A stretch of DNA of 64,000 nucleotides from Pseudomonadota bacterium. Its GTDB lineage: Bacteria; Pseudomonadota; Gammaproteobacteria; Steroidobacterales; Steroidobacteraceae. The stretch spans positions 1-64,000 of the forward strand of contig JAEYUC010000025.1 in NCBI GenBank assembly GCA_023433705.1, read 5' to 3'. The translations under genes and the position numbers were made by a program. Of the stretch, positions 1 to 7,409 are shown in pieces; positions within the stretch are counted from its first letter, which is position 1; each line of letters begins with the position of its first letter. The notes beneath the pieces were generated by a model that did not search any database, was not told the origin of the DNA, and saw only the letters and a list, made by a program, of their open reading frames with translations.

Positions 1-7
1 CGCGCAC

Positions 8-940
8 TCATCCGCGCGGGTGGTGAGTCCCGTGCAGCTCTTTCATGCGCTCGCGCGCGACGTGCGTGTAGATCTGCGTGGTCGAAAGGTCCGAATGACC
101 CAGCAGCATCTGCACCACGCGCAGGTCGGCGCCATGATTGAGCAGGTGCGTCGCGAAGGCGTGTCGCAGCGTGTGCGGCGACAGTTCCTTGTCGATGACG
201 GCCTTGCGCGCGTAGCGCTTGATGATGTGCCAGAAGGCCTGGCGCGTCATGCGATCGCCGCGGCGCGTCGGGAACAGATAGTCGGTGGTGCGATCGAGCA
301 GGATCTCGCTGCGCGGCGCGCGGACGAAGTCCGTCAGCCAGCGCACGGCTTCCTCGCCGAGCGGAATCAGGCGCTCGCGATTACCCTTGCCCATGATCCG
401 GATGACACCCTGGTTGGTGTTGATCTGGTTGTACTTGAGGTTCACGAGCTCCGAGACGCGCAGGCCCGTGGCATAGAGCACTTCGAGCATGGTGCGGTCG
501 CGGTGACCGAGCGGATCGGCGATGGCCGGGGCCGCTAACAAGGATTCGACTTCTTCCTCGGTGAGCGACTTCGGCAACGAACGGCCGATCTTCGGCATCG
601 CGATCTGCGCGGTCGGATCGTCGCGGATCACGCCCTCGCGCACGAAGTACCGGAAGAATCGACGGAAAGACGAAAGCTGTCGTGCGGTCGAGCGGGGACG
701 TGCGCCGGCCTCCACGCGATACGCGATGAAGCCGAGCAGGTCCGCGCGCGTGGTCTTGATGATCGGCGTGCCGCGCTCCGCCAGCCAGCGCGCGAGCGCC
801 GTCAGATCGGCGCGATACGCGGCAAGCGTGTTCGCTGACAGACCGCGCTCCATCCAGACCGCATCGAGAAATTTCGAAACGGTGGCGTCGGCGGTGTCCG
901 TGGCGTGCGCTTCGTTCTGCGCTGTAGCTTGTTTGACCAA
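8..940 (-). CDS. xerD: Tyrosine site-specific recombinase XerD
   Basis: With XerC, this enzyme resolves chromosome dimers at dif during cell division. The 310-residue protein has the N-terminal SAM-like core-binding domain (about residues 20-105) and the C-terminal catalytic domain. The catalytic Arg is in ATGLRVSEL (about residue 160), the HxxR is in HTLRHAFATHLL, and the final His and the nucleophilic Tyr are in GHSDLSTTQIYTHV. Length and sequence fit XerD better than a phage integrase, and no att-like repeats or phage genes are nearby. The start used here is a TTG at 940; no ATG gives a better N-terminus, so the exact start is uncertain. It is divergent from the plsC-like gene. Confidence 0.93.
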   Translation of the reverse strand: MVKQATAQNEAHATDTADATVSKFLDAVWMERGLSANTLAAYRADLTALARWLAERGTPIIKTTRADLLGFIAYRVEAGARPRSTARQLSSFRRFFRYFVREGVIRDDPTAQIAMPKIGRSLPKSLTEEEVESLLAAPAIADPLGHRDRTMLEVLYATGLRVSELVNLKYNQINTNQGVIRIMGKGNRERLIPLGEEAVRWLTDFVRAPRSEILLDRTTDYLFPTRRGDRMTRQAFWHIIKRYARKAVIDKELSPHTLRHAFATHLLNHGADLRVVQMLLGHSDLSTTQIYTHVARERMKELHGTHHPRG

Positions 941-1100
941 GTCGTGGCTGCCTTAATACGTATGCGGATTAACGCTTCGCCCCAGTATGGAGATGGGGGG
1001 TCCGCCACGGGCGTGATGACCTTCACAGCTCGGGAAAACCATTAACATAAAGAGAACCAGTTCACATGATTCGAGCCACTGAACATCCAGAAAGCCGCGC

Positions 1101-1886
1101 ATGAGCTCGAATGTGTCTCCAGCTCCGTGGCCGCCTTTCGTTTCCGTGCCCCTGCGCTTCGTCTATGGCGTGTACGCCGTGGCGCTCTTTGCCGTCGTGG
1201 GTTCGGTGTCGCTGGTGGCGGTCCTGGCGCTGCCGACGCTTCCCCTGCGTCGCGGCTTCGCACGCATCGCAGCAAGAATGTACTTCTTTCTCGCGGGCAT
1301 GCCGCTGCGCGTCCGCGGACTCGAGAACCTTCCCGCGTCGCAATGCGTCGTCGTCGCCAACCACGCGAGTTATCTCGATGGTGTGGTCATGACGGCCGCC
1401 CTGCCCCCACGCTTCGGCTTCGTGATCAAACGCGAAATGGATGGCGTGCCGGGCGCGAGTCTGCTGCTGCGCAGGATCGGTTCCGAATTCGTCGAACGGT
1501 TCGACCGGCACAAGGGCGCCACCGACGCTCGGCGCGTGTTGCGCACCGCCGCGAGCGGGCATTCGCTGGTGTTTTTTCCCGAAGGGACATTCACGAGCGA
1601 GGTCGGCCTCGGGAAATTCCATACCGGCGCCTTCGCGATCGCCGCGCGCGCGGTGTGCCCCGTGGTGCCGGCCGTGATTCTCGGAACGCGGCGCAACATG
1701 CCAGCGACGCGCATCCTGCCGCGCCCCGGGTTGATAGAAGTGCGATACGGCGAACCCATTCTGCCAACGCCCACCTCGCCGGAGCAGGATCCGGCGCTGC
1801 GGTTGCGCGACGCCTCTCGCGCGGCCATCCTGACGCAACTGGGCGAGCCCGATCTTTGCGATCGCGCCACCGGTACCGGCGGATAA
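1101..1886 (+). CDS. 1-acyl-sn-glycerol-3-phosphate acyltransferase (PlsC family)
   Basis: This predicted membrane-associated acyltransferase transfers an acyl chain to lysophosphatidic acid or a similar lysolipid. The family's NHxxxxD motif appears as NHASYLDG (about residue 87) and the second box as FPEGTF (about residue 159). A hydrophobic segment lies at about residues 15-45. At 261 residues the length is normal for the family. The genomic plsC may lie elsewhere, so a paralogous lysolipid or ornithine-lipid acyltransferase is possible. It heads a rightward run that continues with a small ORF and an ECF sigma factor. Confidence 0.88.
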   Translation: MSSNVSPAPWPPFVSVPLRFVYGVYAVALFAVVGSVSLVAVLALPTLPLRRGFARIAARMYFFLAGMPLRVRGLENLPASQCVVVANHASYLDGVVMTAALPPRFGFVIKREMDGVPGASLLLRRIGSEFVERFDRHKGATDARRVLRTAASGHSLVFFPEGTFTSEVGLGKFHTGAFAIAARAVCPVVPAVILGTRRNMPATRILPRPGLIEVRYGEPILPTPTSPEQDPALRLRDASRAAILTQLGEPDLCDRATGTGG

Positions 1887-1897
1887 GGAGAACAACA

Positions 1898-1978
1898 ATG
1901 GCCGACGTGACCAAGAAGACTCCATGGCATCTGTGGGTGTCTGCCTGCCGCATGGGCAAGCGCGCAGTGCTGAGATAG
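1898..1978 (+). CDS. Small ORF, probable remnant of a small membrane protein
   Basis: A 26-codon ORF starts at an ATG with a strong AAGGAG ribosome-binding site 7 bases upstream, directly after the plsC-like stop. Its N-terminal part reads TPWHLWV, which I recall as typical of a family of small (about 70-80 residue) two-helix membrane proteins. The expected hydrophobic helices do not follow: the frame runs into basic residues and stops. It is either a truncated or frameshifted remnant of that family or a short leader peptide. Expression is plausible from the ribosome-binding site; the function is unknown. Confidence 0.4.
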   Translation: MADVTKKTPWHLWVSACRMGKRAVLR

Positions 1979-2033
1979 TCGCGCTGGCGGTGTGACATTG
2001 CGCCTTCTGCCGCGAATCATCCCGACAGAAGCC

Positions 2034-2570
2034 ATGCAACAGTCCACCGCCATGAATGCCGAAGCCCGCGACGAGTTCACGTCGCTGCTGCTGGAGCATC
2101 GCCGCCTCGTCCTGAAGGTCGTCCACATGTACGCCCGAGGCGGCGCCGATGCCCAGGATCTCGCGCAGGAGATCGCGACGCAGGTATGGCGCGCGTTTCC
2201 CGGCTACGACCGATCGCGACGGTTCTCCACGTGGATGTATCGCATCGCGCTCAACGTCGCGATCTCGTGGCTGCGCACCGAGACACCGCGCCGTCGACAC
2301 TCCGCGCCCTTCGATCCGGAAGTGCACGAGCCGGAAGCCGAGGCCGGCGCCGACGATTCGGAAACGGATGAGCGCCAACGCATCTTGCGTGGCTTCATCG
2401 CCGCGCAGGAACCGCTCAATCGCGCCGTCCTGCTGCTGTACCTCGAAGAACACTCCTATGCCGAGATGTCCGAAATCCTCGGCGTGAGCGAAACCAGTCT
2501 GACTACCAAGATCGGCCGGCTGAAAGAACGGCTGCGCACGTACGCGGAGAAACATCATGGAACTCGATGA
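2034..2570 (+). CDS. ECF-family RNA polymerase sigma factor
   Basis: An alternative sigma factor of the extracytoplasmic-function class. Region 2 (about residues 10-85) contains the DLAQEIATQVWRAFPGYD core-binding and -10 recognition helix and FSTWMYRIALNVA. Region 4 (about 120-175) carries the helix-turn-helix YAEMSEILGVSETSLTTKIGRLKERL. The frame is open from a GTG at 1992, but the ATG at 2034 (or 2052) leaves a more usual N-terminus; no start has a good ribosome-binding site. The 3' end overlaps the next gene by 14 bp, so the membrane protein that follows is probably its co-expressed partner or regulator. Confidence 0.88.
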   Translation: MQQSTAMNAEARDEFTSLLLEHRRLVLKVVHMYARGGADAQDLAQEIATQVWRAFPGYDRSRRFSTWMYRIALNVAISWLRTETPRRRHSAPFDPEVHEPEAEAGADDSETDERQRILRGFIAAQEPLNRAVLLLYLEEHSYAEMSEILGVSETSLTTKIGRLKERLRTYAEKHHGTR

Positions 2571-3210
2571 CTTGAAGGCATCCTGGCAGAGCCTCGACCG
2601 GCGCATGAACCAGCTTGCCTCGATCAATCTCTCGCTCATCACGGACAACCAGAAGCGCAAGGCGCGCTGGCGGTTGCTGCCGGTGTTCATCGGGGCCTTG
2701 ATCAATATCGCGGCGGGCGGCTGGCTGGTGAGCGTCTGCGCACGCTTCTGGTCGACGCACCTCGACACCCCGAGCGCGCTGATCTCGGGAATCGTGCTGC
2801 ACCTGGGAGGGCTTGCAATCGTGATCGCGGGAGTCGTGCAGCTGCTGATCGTCGCGCGCATCAACTTCGCGCAGCCGGTGATCGAGATGCAGCGCTATCT
2901 CGCGCTGCTGCACGCGTGGGAGGTCCGCAGTTTCGGCTGGTTGTGGCTGGGCGCGTGGCTCGCGTGGCCGGCGGTGCTCGTGGCGGGTGCCATGTCTATT
3001 GCAGGCGTCGATCTGTGGGCGCGCGCTCCGGGCGTCGTGGCTGTGAACGTCCTCGTGTCCGTTGCCGCGGTCATTGGGTTCGTCGCCCTGCACCGTCGGG
3101 CCCGCCGCGGCGGCCGGCTCGGCGCCTTGCTCGATCGACTGCTCACGAACAACAGCATCGAGCGAGCACGCGCCGCGCTCGCGGAGATCGACCGGTTCTC
3201 GCGCGAGTAG
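2557..3210 (+). CDS. Membrane protein co-encoded with ECF sigma factor
   Basis: A 217-residue protein that overlaps the end of the sigma-factor gene by 14 bp. It starts with a soluble stretch (MELDDLKASWQSLDRRMNQL) followed by four predicted transmembrane segments, with hydrophobic runs near residues 42-63, 74-98, 128-148 and 153-175. The C-terminus is soluble and basic. The position suggests a membrane anti-sigma or signal-sensing partner, but no zinc-binding anti-sigma motif (HxxxCxxC) is present, so this role is inferred from context only. Confidence 0.72.
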   Translation: MELDDLKASWQSLDRRMNQLASINLSLITDNQKRKARWRLLPVFIGALINIAAGGWLVSVCARFWSTHLDTPSALISGIVLHLGGLAIVIAGVVQLLIVARINFAQPVIEMQRYLALLHAWEVRSFGWLWLGAWLAWPAVLVAGAMSIAGVDLWARAPGVVAVNVLVSVAAVIGFVALHRRARRGGRLGALLDRLLTNNSIERARAALAEIDRFSRE

Positions 3211-3282
3211 GCAGTACTCGACGATCGTGCCGCCGTTTGGCGGGGGATCGCCCGCCGCGCGCACCGCAGACTAACTAACTCG

Positions 3283-6168
3283 CTACGGCGTTTCCAGCAG
3301 CCGGCTCCAGCCGATCATCACACCGATCGAGCGTGGAGCGGGGTCGTCGTTCTCGCGCAGCATGAAGATGGTCTCCCCGTCGGCGGTCACGTCGTACTGC
3401 GTGTTCCAATGACCGAACCCCACGGGCGGGATGGGCAGCCGCTCCTCGTGCCCGAACGTGGGTTCATCTCCCGCCCAGCTGACCGGCATGCTGCGCAGCC
3501 GTCCCTCCGGATCGACATAGAAGAGCTCGCGTCCGTCACGGCGCCACACGGGCTGGTCGCCGCCCTCCGCGCTCACCACCTGGCGCCGGGGCTGGCCGCT
3601 GATGCGGCGCACGGAGATCTCGCTGCGCCCGGAATCGTCGCTGACATAGACGATCCAGCCGCCATCGGGCGAGAACCTGGCATCGCGCTCCGGAAAGTCG
3701 TTGCGCAGCAGCGGCGTGACTACCGGCTTTTCCACCTCGAGGTCGACCAGCCACACGTCGGTGTCATGTTCCTCAATGGTGGTCACGAGCAGTCGCCGCC
3801 CGTCACGGCTCCAATCGCTCGGTTCGCAATAGTCGGCCGTGGGACAGGGAAACGCGCGCACGATTCCCGTTCCGTCCGCGGCCGCGATCGTGAGCATGTG
3901 ATGTCCAGCACGGCCGGGCGGAACGCTGGCAACGAAGGCGATCTGTGTCCCGTCCTGAGCCCAGACCGGGAGAATGTCCGGGTACTCGGCCATGGTTATG
4001 CGTGTTCGCGTGTTCCGCTCGAGGTCTTCCACCCAGATATCCGGATTGCCACGAAGCCAGTCCACGCGCTGATACGCGATTCGCGCGCGATCGGGCGAAA
4101 CACGCGGCCAGTTGTCGAGTTCCGTCTGCGCCGCCTGCCTCACCAGCTCCCCGGTCCGACGATAAACCTGAAGTCGCTGGCCCCGTGGAATGCTCGCGGT
4201 GGCGTAGACCAGCACGTCTGCCGATGCACTCAGCATCGTCGGCTGATCCTGCCCACGTCCACCTACCTCGATGGGCAGCGTCATCACATCCTGGCTGACA
4301 CTCATGGTCCGTGGGTCGAGTCGGCGCACGTGAACCCGGCCCTGCTCGCTCGTGAACAGCGCGACTGCCCCGCGGTCTGGCAAGGGCGCGACGGCAGCCG
4401 AAGATTCCGTGCGCAGCAGCGGTGAAGTCGGCCGTGACGCCGGAGCGCCGAGGCGTGCGGCGTAGATGCCGCGCCGTTCGTCATCGTACGCACGCACGAC
4501 ATACAGAAAATGAGTCGAGTCCGGGAGAATCACCGGCCACAGGAAAGCGTTGTCGCTCTTCGAAATGTCGAGCAGCGCGGCCGCAGAGACTGGACCACCG
4601 TCCTTGTGAACCTGATCGAGCGCGGCAAACAGGTCCGGCGCGATGACGAGGGATCCAGTCGCGCCCCAGGCGCCGCCGCGAGATTCACCCACAGACGCCA
4701 CTTCCACGGGCGCGCCGCCTGGCCATTGAACTCTCTTCAGCTTCCGGCTCGAGAAGAATCCGATGTGGCGGCTGTCGGGCGACCAGAACGGCTGTCGCGC
4801 ACCTGCGCTGGAGGGGACGACTTCTGCGCCGAGCGAATCGAGATCATGCACGTACAGCTGCGTTCCCGCGTCATTGCGACCCACGAAAGCGATGTGACGC
4901 CCATTCGGCGCCACGACCGGCGCGGAATCGAGCACCAAATCGTCGGGCAGCGTCCACGTAAACTGAGTCGTCGGCGGCGGACTGGCCGCGATGGGCGCGT
5001 CCTGACGGAATGGCTGCCAGATGGCAAACGTCCCGGCGGCGATCACCGCGCTCGCTCCGGCGGCCCAGAACTTCCAGTTTCCGCTTCGTCTGGGCGCGGG
5101 CATCGTCGGGGGATCGTCCGCGCGCGCATATGTTTCCAGGATCCATGCGACATCCGCGGCCGACTGGAAGCGCAGCTGCGGATTCTTCTGCAGCAGCCGT
5201 TCGACGATCTGCGCGAGCCTCGCGGGGATGGCCGCGCCGGCCGCGACCAGACTGGGCGGCTCCGCCGCGAGTATGGCCTGCAGCGTCTCGAGCGTGCTCG
5301 CGCCGCGAAACGGGTGGCGTCCGGACAGCATCTCGTACAGCACGACCCCGAGCGCGAACAGGTCGGTGCGTGCGTCGGTAGATAGACCCTGGATCTGCTC
5401 GGGCGCCATGTACGCGGCGGTGCCGAAGATGGCGGCGCGGGAGTCGTCGCAACTCGCCGAGCCGGCCTCCGGCCTATCCAGTTTGGCAAGGCCGAAATCG
5501 AGGATCTTGACGCCCCCGTCCTCGCGGACGAACACGTTCTCCGGTTTCAGGTCGCGATGGATGATGCCGCGTGCATGCGCCGCGGACAGCCCGAGCGCCA
5601 CTTCGCGCGCGGTGCGCGCGGCCAGCAACGGCGGCAACGGCCCGGCTTCCAGGCGCTCGCGCAGGCTGCGTCCTTCGAGATACTCGCAGACCAGGTATGG
5701 AATCCCGCGAATCTCACCGACATCGAACACGGTGAGCACGTTGGGATGATTGAGCGCGCCCGCCGCGCGCGCCTCTTCCGCGAAGCGACGCACCCGTGCG
5801 TCGTCGACCGCCCAGTGCCGCAGCAGGACCTTGATCGCAACGTCGCGTCCGAGGCGCTGGTCCCTCGCCCGCCACACCTCGCCGCCACCGCCGGCACCCA
5901 GCAGCTCGATGACCTCGTAGGAGCCGACCCGCTCACCCGCGCGCAGATTCCAGCCGTCGGCGGCGAACTGCCGGGCCAGGTGCTCGTGCGCGGGTCTGGA
6001 CAGGAAGTTGCTCGAAGCCTGATCGGCGCTGAGCAGCGAGACAACTTCGTCGCGCAGCGAAGGATCGGACCGGCATTCCTCCTCGATCAGCCGCGCGCGC
6101 TCGCCCGCGGACAGCACATGCGCCTTTTCAAAGATGTGCGCGATCCTCTGCCAACGCTCGGCGTTCAT
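3283..6168 (-). CDS. Transmembrane Ser/Thr protein kinase with PD40/TolB-type beta-propeller
   Basis: A 961-residue Hanks-type kinase. An N-terminal helical region (1-75) precedes the kinase domain (about 82-345), which has glycine loop LLGAGGGGEVW, catalytic Lys in VAIKVL, HRDLKPEN, DFGLA and AYMAPEQ, so it appears catalytically complete. A single membrane helix (GNWKFWAAGASAVIAAGTF) follows. The periplasmic part consists of repeated PD40/WD40-like blades (for example APNGRHIAFVGRNDAG and SPDGGWIVYVSDDSG). It overlaps the upstream ECF sigma gene by 4 bp (ATGA). The layout suggests the propeller senses an extracytoplasmic ligand and the kinase signals through, or acts on, the sigma factor; the substrate is unknown. 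Confidence 0.9.
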   Translation of the reverse strand: MNAERWQRIAHIFEKAHVLSAGERARLIEEECRSDPSLRDEVVSLLSADQASSNFLSRPAHEHLARQFAADGWNLRAGERVGSYEVIELLGAGGGGEVWRARDQRLGRDVAIKVLLRHWAVDDARVRRFAEEARAAGALNHPNVLTVFDVGEIRGIPYLVCEYLEGRSLRERLEAGPLPPLLAARTAREVALGLSAAHARGIIHRDLKPENVFVREDGGVKILDFGLAKLDRPEAGSASCDDSRAAIFGTAAYMAPEQIQGLSTDARTDLFALGVVLYEMLSGRHPFRGASTLETLQAILAAEPPSLVAAGAAIPARLAQIVERLLQKNPQLRFQSAADVAWILETYARADDPPTMPAPRRSGNWKFWAAGASAVIAAGTFAIWQPFRQDAPIAASPPPTTQFTWTLPDDLVLDSAPVVAPNGRHIAFVGRNDAGTQLYVHDLDSLGAEVVPSSAGARQPFWSPDSRHIGFFSSRKLKRVQWPGGAPVEVASVGESRGGAWGATGSLVIAPDLFAALDQVHKDGGPVSAAALLDISKSDNAFLWPVILPDSTHFLYVVRAYDDERRGIYAARLGAPASRPTSPLLRTESSAAVAPLPDRGAVALFTSEQGRVHVRRLDPRTMSVSQDVMTLPIEVGGRGQDQPTMLSASADVLVYATASIPRGQRLQVYRRTGELVRQAAQTELDNWPRVSPDRARIAYQRVDWLRGNPDIWVEDLERNTRTRITMAEYPDILPVWAQDGTQIAFVASVPPGRAGHHMLTIAAADGTGIVRAFPCPTADYCEPSDWSRDGRRLLVTTIEEHDTDVWLVDLEVEKPVVTPLLRNDFPERDARFSPDGGWIVYVSDDSGRSEISVRRISGQPRRQVVSAEGGDQPVWRRDGRELFYVDPEGRLRSMPVSWAGDEPTFGHEERLPIPPVGFGHWNTQYDVTADGETIFMLRENDDPAPRSIGVMIGWSRLLETP

Positions 6169-6755
6169 GCCACCCCCTCTTCATTCAGGCGGCGAAACAG
6201 CCACGCTCGTGCAAACGACCAATCGCTGTTCGCGGTACGCAGCGAGATGCCAAGTGCCTCGGCAGTTTCCTCGAGCGAGAGGCCCCCGAAGAATCGCAAC
6301 TCGACCACCTGCGCCTTGCGCGGGTCCGATCGGGCCAGCTCATCGAGCGCCTGGTCGATTGCGACCAGGTCGCCATCAGGCTCTTCCTGTGCGACATCGA
6401 TGCCGTCGAGCGTCACGTGCTCGATCCCCACCCCACCGCGACGCTCGGCTCGCCGCCGCCGCGCGATGTCGACGAGGACGCGACGCATCATCTGCGCGGA
6501 AACGCCGAAGAAGTGTCCCCGGTTCTGCCAGCGCGCCTGGTCCCAGCCCAGCAGGCGCAGGCAAACCTCGTTGACCAGTCCGGTCGCCTGCAGCGAGTGC
6601 CCGGCGCGTTCCCGCCCCATGTATCGCATCGCAAGGAGGTGAAGTTCCTCGTAAACCAGCGGGATGAGCTGGTCGAAGGCGCGCTCGTCGCCATCGCTCC
6701 ACAACCGCAGCAGCCGGGTGATTTCTCCATCTACCTGCATGGACGGCGACACCAT
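6165..6755 (-). CDS. ECF sigma factor (TIGR02999-like), paired with Ser/Thr kinase
   Basis: A sigma-70 family protein of the type often encoded immediately upstream of Ser/Thr kinases in soil bacteria. The sequence after the Met at 6755 (MVSPSMQVDGEITRLLRLW) matches the usual N-terminus, followed by ERAFDQLIPLVYEELHLLA, GLVNEVCLRLL and a region 4 helix-turn-helix (LSLEETAEALGISLRTANSDW). The frame stays open upstream to 6875, but that segment does not look like sigma factor and overlaps the divergent secreted-protein promoter. A second candidate start is the Met at 6740. The stop overlaps the kinase ATG (ATGA). Confidence 0.88.
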   Translation of the reverse strand: MVSPSMQVDGEITRLLRLWSDGDERAFDQLIPLVYEELHLLAMRYMGRERAGHSLQATGLVNEVCLRLLGWDQARWQNRGHFFGVSAQMMRRVLVDIARRRRAERRGGVGIEHVTLDGIDVAQEEPDGDLVAIDQALDELARSDPRKAQVVELRFFGGLSLEETAEALGISLRTANSDWSFARAWLFRRLNEEGVA

Positions 6756-6874
6756 GAAGCGGGATTCCGCCGAGGCAGTCTGACAGCACGCCGCTGGCGG
6801 CGGAAGCCGGATGCCGCCCAGGTATTGCACGTTTGTTCGGGAGAGTGCGCCTGTGTGGATAGGAGGTACGCACA

Positions 6875-7378
6875 ATGAACAGTCTTAAGCCCTTCTCTGC
6901 CCGAATCGCACTTTGCTCCATGACCCTGCTGCTGACGGTGGCCAGCCACGCCGGCAATGAGCAATCCAGGTCGTTCGATGACTGGCGTCTGCCAACCGCT
7001 CTCGTCGGTGTGTGGAACATCACGAGCAAGCCGGTGGATTGCGTGAGCGGGCAGCTCCTGCCCGTTCCGCCGATCATCGGGATGATTGCGTTCCATGCCG
7101 GCGGAACGTCGACCGAGGCCGCGCCCACGGCGACGCCGCGCACTCCGGGACTCGGCACCTGGTTTCGCACGGGCTTGCATGGCTACACGGCCACGGCGCA
7201 CGTGATGAACTACGACGTGAATGGTTTCTCGACCGGTTCGCTCGTCGTGCGGCGCGAGATCAGCGTGGCGAAGAACGGTGGGTCGTTCACCGCCACGGGA
7301 CGAACGACCATCACGGACGCCAGCGGAAACGAAATCCAGCGCTGCACGGTGAACAGCGCGGTGCGGGCGGACAATTAG
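6875..7378 (+). CDS. Secreted protein of unknown function
   Basis: A 167-residue protein with a signal peptide (residues 1-26, cleaved near SHAGN). The mature part is rich in beta-forming residues (VGVWNITSKPVDC, FRTGLHGYTATAHVM, GSFTATGRTTI) and contains two cysteines that could form a disulphide. An AGGAGG ribosome-binding site ends 8 bases before the ATG. I do not recognise a characterised family; the repeated short strands suggest a small periplasmic beta-barrel or lipocalin-like fold. It is divergent from the sigma/kinase operon and convergent with icmF. Confidence 0.75.
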   Translation: MNSLKPFSARIALCSMTLLLTVASHAGNEQSRSFDDWRLPTALVGVWNITSKPVDCVSGQLLPVPPIIGMIAFHAGGTSTEAAPTATPRTPGLGTWFRTGLHGYTATAHVMNYDVNGFSTGSLVVRREISVAKNGGSFTATGRTTITDASGNEIQRCTVNSAVRADN

Positions 7379-7409
7379 CTATCGGCCGGGGACGTACCGG
7401 CGCGGACGG

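Noticed and set aside
8..940. Phage or integron integrase
   Set aside because: Length and motifs fit XerD, and no att-like repeats or phage genes are nearby.
1062..2864. Long antisense frame (600 codons) over the plsC-like and sigma genes
   Set aside because: No domain or motif; opposite to two genes with clear motifs. Typical GC-rich shadow.
3239..3256. GGCGGG/CCCGCC hairpin between convergent genes
   Set aside because: Short stem with no T-run; terminator evidence too weak.
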